A stretch of 16,389 nucleotides of DNA from Lactobacillaceae bacterium. GTDB lineage: Bacteria > Bacillota > Bacilli > Lactobacillales > Lactobacillaceae. The stretch is taken from NCBI GenBank assembly GCA_031282325.1, contig JAITDY010000071.1:1-16389 (forward strand). The letters are read 5' to 3'. The notes under the pieces are model-generated. The model had not been told where the DNA came from, made no database searches, and was given only the letters and a program-made list of their open reading frames with translations. Positions 6,752-14,249 of the stretch are shown here, piece after piece (position 1 is the stretch's first letter; every line of letters begins with the position of its first letter). The position numbers and the translations under genes were made by a program.

Positions 6752-8425
6752 TTGACTAGTCAAAAAGATAAATTTTGGTGGAAAAAAGCAATTGGATATC
6801 AGATTTATCCAATCTCATTTTTCGATAGTAATGATGACGGAATTGGCGATATTCGCGGAATTATTCAAAAAATAGATTATATTAAATATCTTGGTGTTGA
6901 TTTAATCTGGTTGAATCCAGTCTATAGATCACCAAAGATTGATAATGGTTACGATATTTCTAATTTTCAAGAAATTGATCCTGATTTTGGTACCTTAGAG
7001 GATTTAAAAGAACTTATTGAATTATTACATCAAAATGGAATTCACTTGATTATGGATTTAGTAATTAATCATACATCTGATCAACATCCATGGTTTATAC
7101 AAGCACTCCAAAGTAAAGACAATAAATATCATGATTACTATCATTGGGTTGATGGTGATGCTAATCATCTTCCAAATGATTGGGAAAATTGGAGTGGTGA
7201 TTTTGAATGGACATTTGTTCCACATCTAAAACAATGGTATTTCCATATTTTTAACTCTAAAATGCCCGATTTAAATTGGGAAAACCCAAAACTAAGAGAC
7301 GAGATTATTTCCATGATCAAATGGTGGCTGGAATTTGGTATTGATGGCTTTCGTTTAGATGCAATTTCACATATCAAAAAAATGCCATTTGATAATCTAA
7401 TGGCCGATGTCCCTTCAGATAAGGATAAGTGGAGTGTTCACACTAATGTAAATGGATTTAAAGATTTTTTGGAATTAATCAAAAATGTCTTTTCTCAATA
7501 CCCCATTTTTACAGTTGGTGAAGCATCCGGTGTGAGTTCTTCACTGGCTCAAATATGGACTGGCGAACAGGGTTATTTTAATTCTATTTTCGAATTGGAA
7601 CACAATATTCATGATGAAACAGATTTAAATGGTCGACCAATTGGAAACCGTTTCCAATTCAAAAATATAATTGATCGGTGGCAAACCGACACGCGTAGCT
7701 TTGGTTGGATGAGTCCTTACTTGTCCAACCACGATAATCCACGAGCCCTACAAACTTGGGGAGACAATAAAAGTTCAAAATCCGCGAAAGCTTTAGCAAC
7801 TATTTTATTAAGCCTTCAAGGAACTCCGTTTGTTTATTTTGGTGATGAAATTGGAATCCCATCTTTTAATTTTCAAAGTATTGAAGAAATTAATGATCCC
7901 GAAGCCCACATCAAATACGATTCATTAATTACTAAAGGAGAAAATCCGCAAGATGCATTGTCCGAAATTGGTGTTTGGAATCGAGATCAGGGTCGTTCTC
8001 CAATGCAGTGGAATAGCGATAAAAATGCTGGTTTCACTAAGGGTACACCTTATTTTAAAGTGAATCCATCGTATAAAAAAGTTAATGTGGAACAACAAAT
8101 TAAACAAAATGACTCAACTTTGAATTACTACAAAAAATTAATTGCTCTCCGCAAGAAAAATAGTGCCCTGAATGACGGGGAATATTACGGCATTGAGTCT
8201 AACGACCAAAATATATTTGCATTTATCAGAAAAGCAAAAGATAAAACTACCTTAACTCTTGTAAACTTAAGCGAGAATCAAAATAAATTTGTTTTACCAG
8301 AGAAAATTTTAAATTTTAATTGGCATCCTTTAATTAATAATTTTATTGGAAATTTGAAAATCGAAAAGAAAATCAGTTTAAATCCATGGAACGCAATAAT
8401 TTTAGAAAGTGATGATTATGAATAA
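6752..8425 (+). CDS. malL: GH13_31 alpha-glucosidase (oligo-1,6-glucosidase/maltase family)
   Basis: This is a cytoplasmic exo-glucosidase (557 aa) releasing glucose from short maltooligosaccharides or isomaltooligosaccharides. It starts at TTG 6752 with AGGAG 6 nt upstream, the site overlapping the previous stop codon. The fold is unmistakable: WWKKAIGYQIYPISF and DSNDDGIGDIRGI at the N-terminus, DLVINHTSDQHPWF (region I), GFRLDAISHIKK with nucleophile D203, TVGEASG with acid/base E257, and YLSNHDNPRA with D328. The residue after the nucleophile is Ala204; family studies link Val here to alpha-1,6 preference and Ala/Thr to alpha-1,4. Region V reads MPDLN (171-175), not the usual QPDLN. I therefore infer a maltase-like alpha-1,4 preference, although oligo-1,6-glucosidase remains possible. 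Confidence 0.9.
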   Translation: MTSQKDKFWWKKAIGYQIYPISFFDSNDDGIGDIRGIIQKIDYIKYLGVDLIWLNPVYRSPKIDNGYDISNFQEIDPDFGTLEDLKELIELLHQNGIHLIMDLVINHTSDQHPWFIQALQSKDNKYHDYYHWVDGDANHLPNDWENWSGDFEWTFVPHLKQWYFHIFNSKMPDLNWENPKLRDEIISMIKWWLEFGIDGFRLDAISHIKKMPFDNLMADVPSDKDKWSVHTNVNGFKDFLELIKNVFSQYPIFTVGEASGVSSSLAQIWTGEQGYFNSIFELEHNIHDETDLNGRPIGNRFQFKNIIDRWQTDTRSFGWMSPYLSNHDNPRALQTWGDNKSSKSAKALATILLSLQGTPFVYFGDEIGIPSFNFQSIEEINDPEAHIKYDSLITKGENPQDALSEIGVWNRDQGRSPMQWNSDKNAGFTKGTPYFKVNPSYKKVNVEQQIKQNDSTLNYYKKLIALRKKNSALNDGEYYGIESNDQNIFAFIRKAKDKTTLTLVNLSENQNKFVLPEKILNFNWHPLINNFIGNLKIEKKISLNPWNAIILESDDYE

Positions 8426-10190
8426 TTTAGAAATTGATCAAAAATATTATTATCAAAAAAATGATTTGGGTGCATTCTTCACTCCAGAAAAAACTATCTT
8501 TAAACTTTGGGCTCCAACCGCTACAAAAGTTGAATTAGTTGAATATGATAATCCTAATCAATCGCAATTAGATGGACAAATTAAACCAATGGATGTTAAA
8601 AACGGCGTTTGGTTCTTTGAATATCTAGGCAATCATTCTGGTATGATTTATACATTTAGACTTTATTTTCCAAACGGAATTCACAAAGAAACTTACGATC
8701 CATATGCTTTTGGGGCAATTGCAAATGGTAATCGTTCTGTTGTAATTGATTTTAGGCAAACACCCAAAGTTCCCTTGCTAAGCAATCCGGTAGATTCTCC
8801 TACAAAAGCGGTTATTTCTGAAATGCATGTTAGGGATATTACCGTAAATCATCCTGATGTTCCGACAGAATTAAAAGGAAGTTATTTAGGAGCAACTTAT
8901 ATCATTCCATATTTGAAAAAATTGGGAATTAATTATGTTCAATTTCAACCACTTGCTGATTTTGCAACTGTGGATGAATTACAAAAAAATACTTGGTACA
9001 ACTGGGGATATGATCCACAAAATTACAATTTGCCCGAGGGTTCATACTCTACTAACCCACAAAATCCATACTCAAGAATTAATGAATTAAAAGAAATGAT
9101 CACTCAATTTCATCAAAATGGAATTGGAATTATTATGGATGTTGTTTATAACCACGTTTATTTAACTGATCAAAACGCTTTTTCCGCTACTGTTCCAAAT
9201 TACTATTATCGAAAAAATGCTGATGGTACTTTAAGTAATGGCAGTGGGATTAACAATGATACTGCTTCTGAAAATTTAATGTTTAGAAAATACATGACTG
9301 ATTCTTTAAGTTTTTGGGCTAGAGAATATAAAATCGATGGCTTTCGGTTTGACTTACTCGGAATTCATGATGTTGAAACGATGAATCAAATCAGTGATCA
9401 TTTGCATCAGATTAATAAGCATATTATTTTATATGGCGAAGGCTGGGAACTAAATACTGCTCTAGATAAAAATTTATTAGCTACCCAAAAAAATGCTGCA
9501 AAAATGCCAACTTTTGGTTTTTTTAATGATGAATTTCGAAACAGCATTAAAGGAGACGGCGATTCCAACATTGGCGGTTTTGTAAATGGGATTGAAGAAA
9601 AAGAAAATTTTGTTGTAAACGCTATTTTAGGAAAGGCTGAAAATGGTAGCTACGTCGCTCCGTCACAATTGATAAATTACGTAGAAGCTCATGATAATTT
9701 AAATTTAAATGATAAATTGTGGTTATCTTCACCTAAAGACGATTTAGTAACACATAGCCGAAGGGTTTTGTTAGCTACGTCCTTAGTTTTTTTATCGCGC
9801 GGTGTTCCATTTATTGAAATTGGTCAGGAGTTTATGCGCAGTAAATTAGGTAATTTTAATTCCTATAATGCAGGAGATTTTGTAAATGCTGTAAATTGGG
9901 GACTAAAAGAAAAAAATAGCGATCTTGTTGATTTTATTTCTAAAATCATTAATTTTCGTTTGAGTACTTCCTTAATTTCAAATAATTACGATGAAATTAA
10001 AGAGAGCACTGATGTTATCAAATCCAGTAATGGGCTAATTGTTTTTGAATTGGATCAAAAATATTTAATTGTTATAAGTAATGGTCCCGACTATAAAATA
10101 CCAGAAAAATATTTTAAATATAATTCGATTAGATTAGCTTCTGCTGACGATGGGGTAAGGATTCAAATTTTCCAAAAGGATATTATTTAA
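8418..10190 (+). CDS. pulA: Type I pullulanase / debranching enzyme (GH13_14), intracellular
   Basis: This enzyme hydrolyses alpha-1,6 branch points in pullulan, branched dextrins or glycogen fragments (590 aa). An N-terminal CBM48-like domain (FKLWAPTATKVELVEY) leads to the type I pullulanase hallmark YNWGYDP (194-200). Catalytic regions are intact: DVVYNHVY, GFRFDLLGIHD with nucleophile D312, YGEGWE with acid/base E341, and EAHDNLNLNDKL with D426. No signal peptide or wall anchor is present, unlike the secreted amylopullulanases of some lactobacilli, so it works on imported dextrins. The start at 8418 gives an 8-nt overlap with malL (ATGAATAA) and the best spacing to AGAAAG; GTG at 8409 and ATG at 8412 are in-frame alternatives. 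It is shorter than Bacillus type I enzymes (about 700 aa). Confidence 0.9.
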   Translation: MNNLEIDQKYYYQKNDLGAFFTPEKTIFKLWAPTATKVELVEYDNPNQSQLDGQIKPMDVKNGVWFFEYLGNHSGMIYTFRLYFPNGIHKETYDPYAFGAIANGNRSVVIDFRQTPKVPLLSNPVDSPTKAVISEMHVRDITVNHPDVPTELKGSYLGATYIIPYLKKLGINYVQFQPLADFATVDELQKNTWYNWGYDPQNYNLPEGSYSTNPQNPYSRINELKEMITQFHQNGIGIIMDVVYNHVYLTDQNAFSATVPNYYYRKNADGTLSNGSGINNDTASENLMFRKYMTDSLSFWAREYKIDGFRFDLLGIHDVETMNQISDHLHQINKHIILYGEGWELNTALDKNLLATQKNAAKMPTFGFFNDEFRNSIKGDGDSNIGGFVNGIEEKENFVVNAILGKAENGSYVAPSQLINYVEAHDNLNLNDKLWLSSPKDDLVTHSRRVLLATSLVFLSRGVPFIEIGQEFMRSKLGNFNSYNAGDFVNAVNWGLKEKNSDLVDFISKIINFRLSTSLISNNYDEIKESTDVIKSSNGLIVFELDQKYLIVISNGPDYKIPEKYFKYNSIRLASADDGVRIQIFQKDII

Positions 10191-10192
10191 GT

Positions 10193-10630
10193 ATGAAGAA
10201 TTTAAAAATTTTAACGATCGGAATTGCATTTGGAAATCTAGTTTTAGCCATTCTAATTAGTGTTTATGGTTTAAAAACATATACCGAGTTTATTTCAAAA
10301 TATAAGACTTCTTTATCAAAAACTGAATCTCAAAAACTTTGGTTAGACGTTACTTCCAATCACACTCGTATTTTACAAGTTATTTTAATATCTTTATTTT
10401 TATTATTTACTGCTCATATCATGGCCATTCTTTTATTTCGTTCTTATAAACAAAAATTGTCCCCTTTAATTTTAGGAATTTTTTCAATAGTATCCTTCTT
10501 TATTTTAGGTGCAGTTATTGTTTCACCATTATTATTTATAAGCGCTGGACTTCTATTTTATCAATTATTCAAATGGAAAAAAACAGGATTTAATAAGGAT
10601 ATACAGGCAGAAACAATAAAAATAAAATAA
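10193..10630 (+). CDS. Small membrane protein of unknown function, last gene of the msmX operon
   Basis: I do not recognise this 145-aa protein. It shows four likely membrane helices: about 5-26, 59-82, 90-108 and 108-127. A polar loop of about 30 residues (TEFISKYKTSLSKTESQKL) lies between helices 1 and 2, and a basic, charged tail follows the last helix. The overall layout recalls DUF4064-like small membrane proteins of Firmicutes, but the resemblance is by eye only. It starts 2 nt after the pullulanase stop, with AAGGA about 13 nt upstream, so it is translated from the same message. Its stop lies 2 nt from the end of the convergent LacI-type gene. Its placement suggests a link to sugar uptake or envelope response, but no function can be claimed. 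Confidence 0.75.
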   Translation: MKNLKILTIGIAFGNLVLAILISVYGLKTYTEFISKYKTSLSKTESQKLWLDVTSNHTRILQVILISLFLLFTAHIMAILLFRSYKQKLSPLILGIFSIVSFFILGAVIVSPLLFISAGLLFYQLFKWKKTGFNKDIQAETIKIK

Positions 10631-10639
10631 TTTTATTTT
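10619..10639. terminator. Possible bidirectional A/T terminator between convergent genes
   Basis: AAAATAAAAT and ATTTTATTTT flank a single central A, giving a 21-bp dyad that contains both facing stop codons. Only A-T pairs are present, so the stem is weak. It is nevertheless the only candidate stop signal for the msmX operon and the LacI-type gene. Confidence 0.35.
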
Positions 10640-11577
10640 CTAATTGTTTGTCCTTGAATAAAATTAGTATCTACTAAAACGGGTTCTGGAATATTACCAG
10701 TTAAAATCCAATTTAAAATAATTTTAGATAAAACTTCACCAATTTGATTAATATTTTGCTCAATTGTAGTTAATAACGGATAAGTAACTTTGTTAATAAA
10801 AAATCCGTCGAAGCCAATAATCCCAAAATCTTCCGGAATATTTAATCCCAATTCTCTAGCGGCACGAATTACACCCAGTGCAATTCTATCGGTACCAGCA
10901 ATTATCCCCCCACCCTTTTGCAATAAATCTGGGTTTTGATGTAAAAAATTGCTAACAAACGAAGATGAATTTTTCATTCGATAAATATTAACTGGTAAAT
11001 TATGTCTTTTCATTACATCATTAAAACCTTGTTCTCTTTTTTTTGCAAATGTTTGGTCTAAATCGATTCCTAAATAACTAATTGGTGAGTACTTAGCATC
11101 AATTAGTTTTTTTGTAGAAATGGTAGTACCACTTAAATTATCGCTATCCACAAATGGAATATCATAATTGTTTTCCCCGAATAAAACGACTGGTTTATCA
11201 AAAGAATTCAGCCACGGAATATCTTTATCTCGAAAACCAATTACAATATATCCATCAGTTTGATCATCAAACTTTTTATCAGTAGATACTTTTAATGAAT
11301 ACCCTTTTGTTTCTAAATATCTAGAAGCTCCTAAAATCAATTTTGTAAAATATGGATCTGTAGTTGTAGTATCTTCTAAAACAAGCAACGTAATTGATAA
11401 AAATTTATTATTTGAAAGTGCCTTGGCATTATGATTAGGAGTATAATTTAATTCTTTAATTGCTTGTAAAACTAGTTCGCGCACTTCCTTGCTAACTGCT
11501 TCTGGATGATTAATAACACGTGATACTGTCATTCTAGATACGTGTGCTTTTAAAGCTACATCATTTAAAGTTTTCAT
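10633..11577 (-). CDS. LacI/GalR-family transcriptional regulator (MalR candidate)
   Basis: This 314-aa DNA-binding regulator has a classic N-terminal helix-turn-helix (TLNDVALKAHVSRMTVSRVI, residues 3-22), a hinge helix region (NYTPNHNAKALSNNK) and a periplasmic-binding-protein-like effector domain from about 60 on. The recognition helix reads SRMTVSR, unlike the SMATVSR type of CcpA, so it is a pathway regulator and not CcpA. It lies convergent to the maltodextrin operon, 2 nt from its end. The natural guess is that it senses maltose or a dextrin and binds the palindrome at 3751-3764, but neither ligand nor site is proven. No good ribosome site precedes the ATG, and a -10-like TATTAT lies only 13 nt upstream, so the mRNA may have almost no leader. 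Confidence 0.88.
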   Translation of the reverse strand: MKTLNDVALKAHVSRMTVSRVINHPEAVSKEVRELVLQAIKELNYTPNHNAKALSNNKFLSITLLVLEDTTTTDPYFTKLILGASRYLETKGYSLKVSTDKKFDDQTDGYIVIGFRDKDIPWLNSFDKPVVLFGENNYDIPFVDSDNLSGTTISTKKLIDAKYSPISYLGIDLDQTFAKKREQGFNDVMKRHNLPVNIYRMKNSSSFVSNFLHQNPDLLQKGGGIIAGTDRIALGVIRAARELGLNIPEDFGIIGFDGFFINKVTYPLLTTIEQNINQIGEVLSKIILNWILTGNIPEPVLVDTNFIQGQTIRK

Positions 11578-11590
11578 ATACTTTTATTTT

Positions 11591-11596
11591 ATAATA
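11591..11596 (-). promoter_or_regulatory. Possible -10 of the LacI-type gene
   Basis: TATTAT on the minus strand lies 13 nt before the ATG at 11577. No good -35 is found 16-18 nt further upstream; TTCTTT is the best. It lies after the xfp terminator, so the regulator needs its own promoter. A start of transcription about 7 nt downstream would leave a leader of only some 6 nt. Confidence 0.3.
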
Positions 11597-11630
11597 GATT
11601 TTTTATTGTTTTAAAGAATTTTATGTAAAG

Positions 11631-11659
11631 AAAAAATCCTAATTTAATTAGGATTTTTT
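11631..11659 (-). terminator. Rho-independent terminator of xfp
   Basis: AAAAAATCCTAAT (11631-11643) and ATTAGGATTTTTT (11647-11659) form a perfect 13-bp stem with a 3-nt loop, flanked by A and T tracts. It starts 8 nt after the xfp stop codon and separates xfp from the LacI-type gene. The symmetry would allow action in both directions. Confidence 0.88.
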
Positions 11660-11667
11660 GATAGATA

Positions 11668-14109
11668 CTATTTCTTAAGAGCGCTCCACTTCCATTCAGT
11701 GAATTCAGGAATATCAATTCCTTCGTTACGAGTAACTTCGAAATGTTTATCAAGAGTTTTGTTCATTTCTTCAATAAATGGTTTTGCTTTTGAGTCGTCC
11801 AATACACCTTTAGAAACAAGTGCATTAACAGCATCAATTGCTTGATGGAAACGATCAAGTTCTGAATAGACACGCATATCATAGGTAGTGGTAATATCAC
11901 CATCTTCACGATAACCGTGTGGCAATAGGTCACCAGCATGTCCACGTTCGTACCAGAATGATTCAATTAATGGCTCAAAGCCATGGAAACCAAATACTAC
12001 AGGGGTTCCAGCGGGGAAGAACTTATTGAATTCTGCATCTGATAATTCACGCTCTTGATTTTTCTTACCATTCTTCTTTTGCAAACGAAGTAATTCAACC
12101 ACGTTTACATAACGGAATTTAACTTCTGGGAATGCTTGATTTATTAGCCAAAGGGCACCAAGTGTTTCAATAGTTGGTTCAGTACCTGCAGAAGCAAATA
12201 CAATATCAACATTTTCATCATTTGAAGTTGATGCCCAATCAATATTAGCTAATCCTTCAGAAACTAACTTCTTAGCTTCATCAACGGTAAACCATTGTTG
12301 ACGTGGTTGCTTTGAAGCAGTAATCAAATTAATCTTATGACGTTCTGAGAATGCACGGTCCTGAACGGCAAGCAGAGTATTTGCATCAGCTGGGAAATAT
12401 TCGCGGATATAATCTGCTTTCTTTTCAGCTAATGAAGTGATTAGACCTGGATCTTGGTGGGTATATCCGTTATGGTCTTGTTGGAATACAGTTGAAGTTG
12501 AAATTAAGTTTAATGATGGATAATCATTACGCCATGGTTGTTCTGAAGCATGACGCAACCACTTATAGTGTTGAGTAAGCATTGAGTCTACAACGCGTAA
12601 GAATGATTCATATGATGAGAACACACCAACACGACCAGTTAGAGTATATGCTTCTAACCAACCTTCAGCTTGGTGCTCTGAAAGTTGTGCATCTAAAATA
12701 CGTCCTTCTGGGGCTTCATATTGGTCATTTGGTTTTTTAACTTCTTCCATCCATTGACGTTCAGTTGAATTAAACAAAGACCACAAACGATTAGACATGG
12801 TTTCATCTGGTCCAAATACACGGAAACGCTTTGGATTTAATTTCATAACTTCTTCTAGGTATCCAGAAAGAACATTCATGTCCATGTTACGATTTCCGTC
12901 GGCAAATTCAGTACCACGATTTGCTTCACTAATTTCATTAGCAAATTTAGTCCAATCAGGGCGATTTAGATCTGAACGATCTGCTCCACCATTAGCAATT
13001 GGATTTGCACCCATACGCTTGTCTCCCTTAGGGGCGATTGCAGCGATTTCATCTTTTAGAGAACCATCAGCATTGAATAGTTCTTCTGGTTTATAAGAAT
13101 TCAACCATTCTTCAAATTGTGGAAGTTCATCCATTTTGCGAGATGAGAATGCCAATGGTACTTGGTGAGCACGGAATGAGCCTTCAATTGGATCTCCAGC
13201 TTCATTAAACTTAGGTCCACCCCATCCTTTTGGCAAACGAGCAATAATTAATGGCCATGCTGGAACAGTTCCGTCTTGATACTTACCGTTTTCACGAGCA
13301 TCTTTTTGGATAGCTTGAATATCTTCAATAGCTTTATCGAATACTTCAGCAGCTTTTTTATGATAGGTCATGTAATCATGAATATCATCATTTTCAATGA
13401 AACGAGGTGAATAACCAAAACCTTCGAATAACTTGGTTAATTCTTCGTCGGACATTCTAGACATGATAGTAGGATTTGAAATCTTGAATCCATTTAAATC
13501 AAGAATTGGCAAAACGGCACCATCATTTTTAGGATTAATAAATTTAATTGAGTGGTAGGCGGTCATCGCAGGACCAGTTTCAGTTTCACCATCACCAATT
13601 ACAGTAAATCCAATATAATCTGGATTATCTAAAATAGCACCAGTTCCATGAGAAAGTGAATATCCTAATTCACCACCTTCATGTAATGATCCGGGTGTTT
13701 GAGCAGTCATATGCGAACCAATTCCACCAGGGAATGAAAAACGCTTGAATAACTTTGCCATACCGGCTTCATCTTGAGTAATTTCAGGGTAATCTTCGGT
13801 GTATGATCCATCAAGATATGAATTAGTAACCATAACTTGTCCACCGTGACCGGGACCACCAATATAAAATGCATTCAAATCATACTTATTGATTAAACGA
13901 TTAGCATGTGCATAAATAAAAGTTTGACCAGAGATAGTTCCCCAGTGTCCAATTGGCTTTGCTTTAACATCTTCAGCAGTGATTTCTTTGCCAGTTACTG
14001 AAAATAGAGGATTGCTCTTTAAGAAAATCATTCCAGCAGATAAGTAATTAGTTGCACGCCACCACTTATCGACAAGAGTTAGATATTCTTCAGAATTAAA
14101 ATCTACCAT
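11668..14109 (-). CDS. xfp: Xylulose-5-phosphate/fructose-6-phosphate phosphoketolase
   Basis: This is a cytoplasmic thiamine-diphosphate enzyme that splits xylulose 5-phosphate (and often fructose 6-phosphate) with phosphate to acetyl phosphate and glyceraldehyde 3-phosphate (or erythrose 4-phosphate). At 813 aa it is full length. Hallmarks are GGPGHGG (84-90), the phosphoketolase signature EGGELGYSLSHGTG (144-157), the ThDP/metal motif GDGETETGP (172-180) with LNGFKIS (205-211), and AGDPIEGSFRAHQVP. The C-terminal transketolase-like part ends intact. Codon use is visibly more G/C-rich than in the neighbours, as expected for a highly expressed gene. It is monocistronic, with its own promoter and a strong terminator. 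AAGGAG lies 13 nt before the ATG, a long spacing. Sequence alone does not separate Xpk from dual Xfp activity. Confidence 0.96.
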   Translation of the reverse strand: MVDFNSEEYLTLVDKWWRATNYLSAGMIFLKSNPLFSVTGKEITAEDVKAKPIGHWGTISGQTFIYAHANRLINKYDLNAFYIGGPGHGGQVMVTNSYLDGSYTEDYPEITQDEAGMAKLFKRFSFPGGIGSHMTAQTPGSLHEGGELGYSLSHGTGAILDNPDYIGFTVIGDGETETGPAMTAYHSIKFINPKNDGAVLPILDLNGFKISNPTIMSRMSDEELTKLFEGFGYSPRFIENDDIHDYMTYHKKAAEVFDKAIEDIQAIQKDARENGKYQDGTVPAWPLIIARLPKGWGGPKFNEAGDPIEGSFRAHQVPLAFSSRKMDELPQFEEWLNSYKPEELFNADGSLKDEIAAIAPKGDKRMGANPIANGGADRSDLNRPDWTKFANEISEANRGTEFADGNRNMDMNVLSGYLEEVMKLNPKRFRVFGPDETMSNRLWSLFNSTERQWMEEVKKPNDQYEAPEGRILDAQLSEHQAEGWLEAYTLTGRVGVFSSYESFLRVVDSMLTQHYKWLRHASEQPWRNDYPSLNLISTSTVFQQDHNGYTHQDPGLITSLAEKKADYIREYFPADANTLLAVQDRAFSERHKINLITASKQPRQQWFTVDEAKKLVSEGLANIDWASTSNDENVDIVFASAGTEPTIETLGALWLINQAFPEVKFRYVNVVELLRLQKKNGKKNQERELSDAEFNKFFPAGTPVVFGFHGFEPLIESFWYERGHAGDLLPHGYREDGDITTTYDMRVYSELDRFHQAIDAVNALVSKGVLDDSKAKPFIEEMNKTLDKHFEVTRNEGIDIPEFTEWKWSALKK

Positions 14110-14132
14110 GATAAAATAATTTCTCCTTCTTT

Positions 14133-14163
14133 ATTGTGAAATCCGTCACGGGACCTACACAAT
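14133..14163 (-). other. Inverted repeat in the xfp leader
   Basis: ATTGTG (14133-14138) and CACAAT (14158-14163) are complementary and enclose a smaller CCG/CGG pairing. The element lies in the roughly 58-nt leader, directly upstream of the ribosome site. A 5' stabilising hairpin is plausible for a strongly expressed gene. No known riboswitch is recognised. Confidence 0.35.
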
Positions 14164-14173
14164 TACATTTTTA

Positions 14174-14201
14174 ATTATACCTAAAAAATAGCGTCTTGTA
14201 A
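14174..14201 (-). promoter_or_regulatory. Promoter of xfp
   Basis: A perfect -10 TATAAT (14179-14174) is preceded after 16 nt by a -35-like TTACAA (14201-14196). Transcription would start about 58 nt before the xfp ATG. An imperfect inverted repeat covers the -35. Confidence 0.65.
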
Positions 14202-14217
14202 CGGTGCTTGTTGCAAG
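14195..14217. promoter_or_regulatory. Imperfect inverted repeat over the xfp -35
   Basis: CTTGTAAC (14195-14202) faces GTTGCAAG (14210-14217) across 7 nt, with one mismatch. It overlaps the xfp -35 and lies downstream of the decayed glycosyltransferase. It could be an operator for xfp or a remnant terminator for the upstream genes (a T tract follows on the minus strand). I cannot choose between these. Confidence 0.4.
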
Positions 14218-14249
14218 ATAGAACCTTATAATCGTTCAAAAAATGAATT

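Noticed and set aside
8409..8417. GTG 8409 or ATG 8412 as the pulA start
   Set aside because: Both are too close to the only ribosome-like site; ATG 8418 has workable spacing.
12797..13096. 99-residue plus-strand frame inside xfp
   Set aside because: It is a complement shadow of the strongly conserved phosphoketolase coding region, with no start signal.
14110..14170. Riboswitch in the xfp leader
   Set aside because: The leader is only about 58 nt and matches no known aptamer core that I can recognise; only a small dyad is present.
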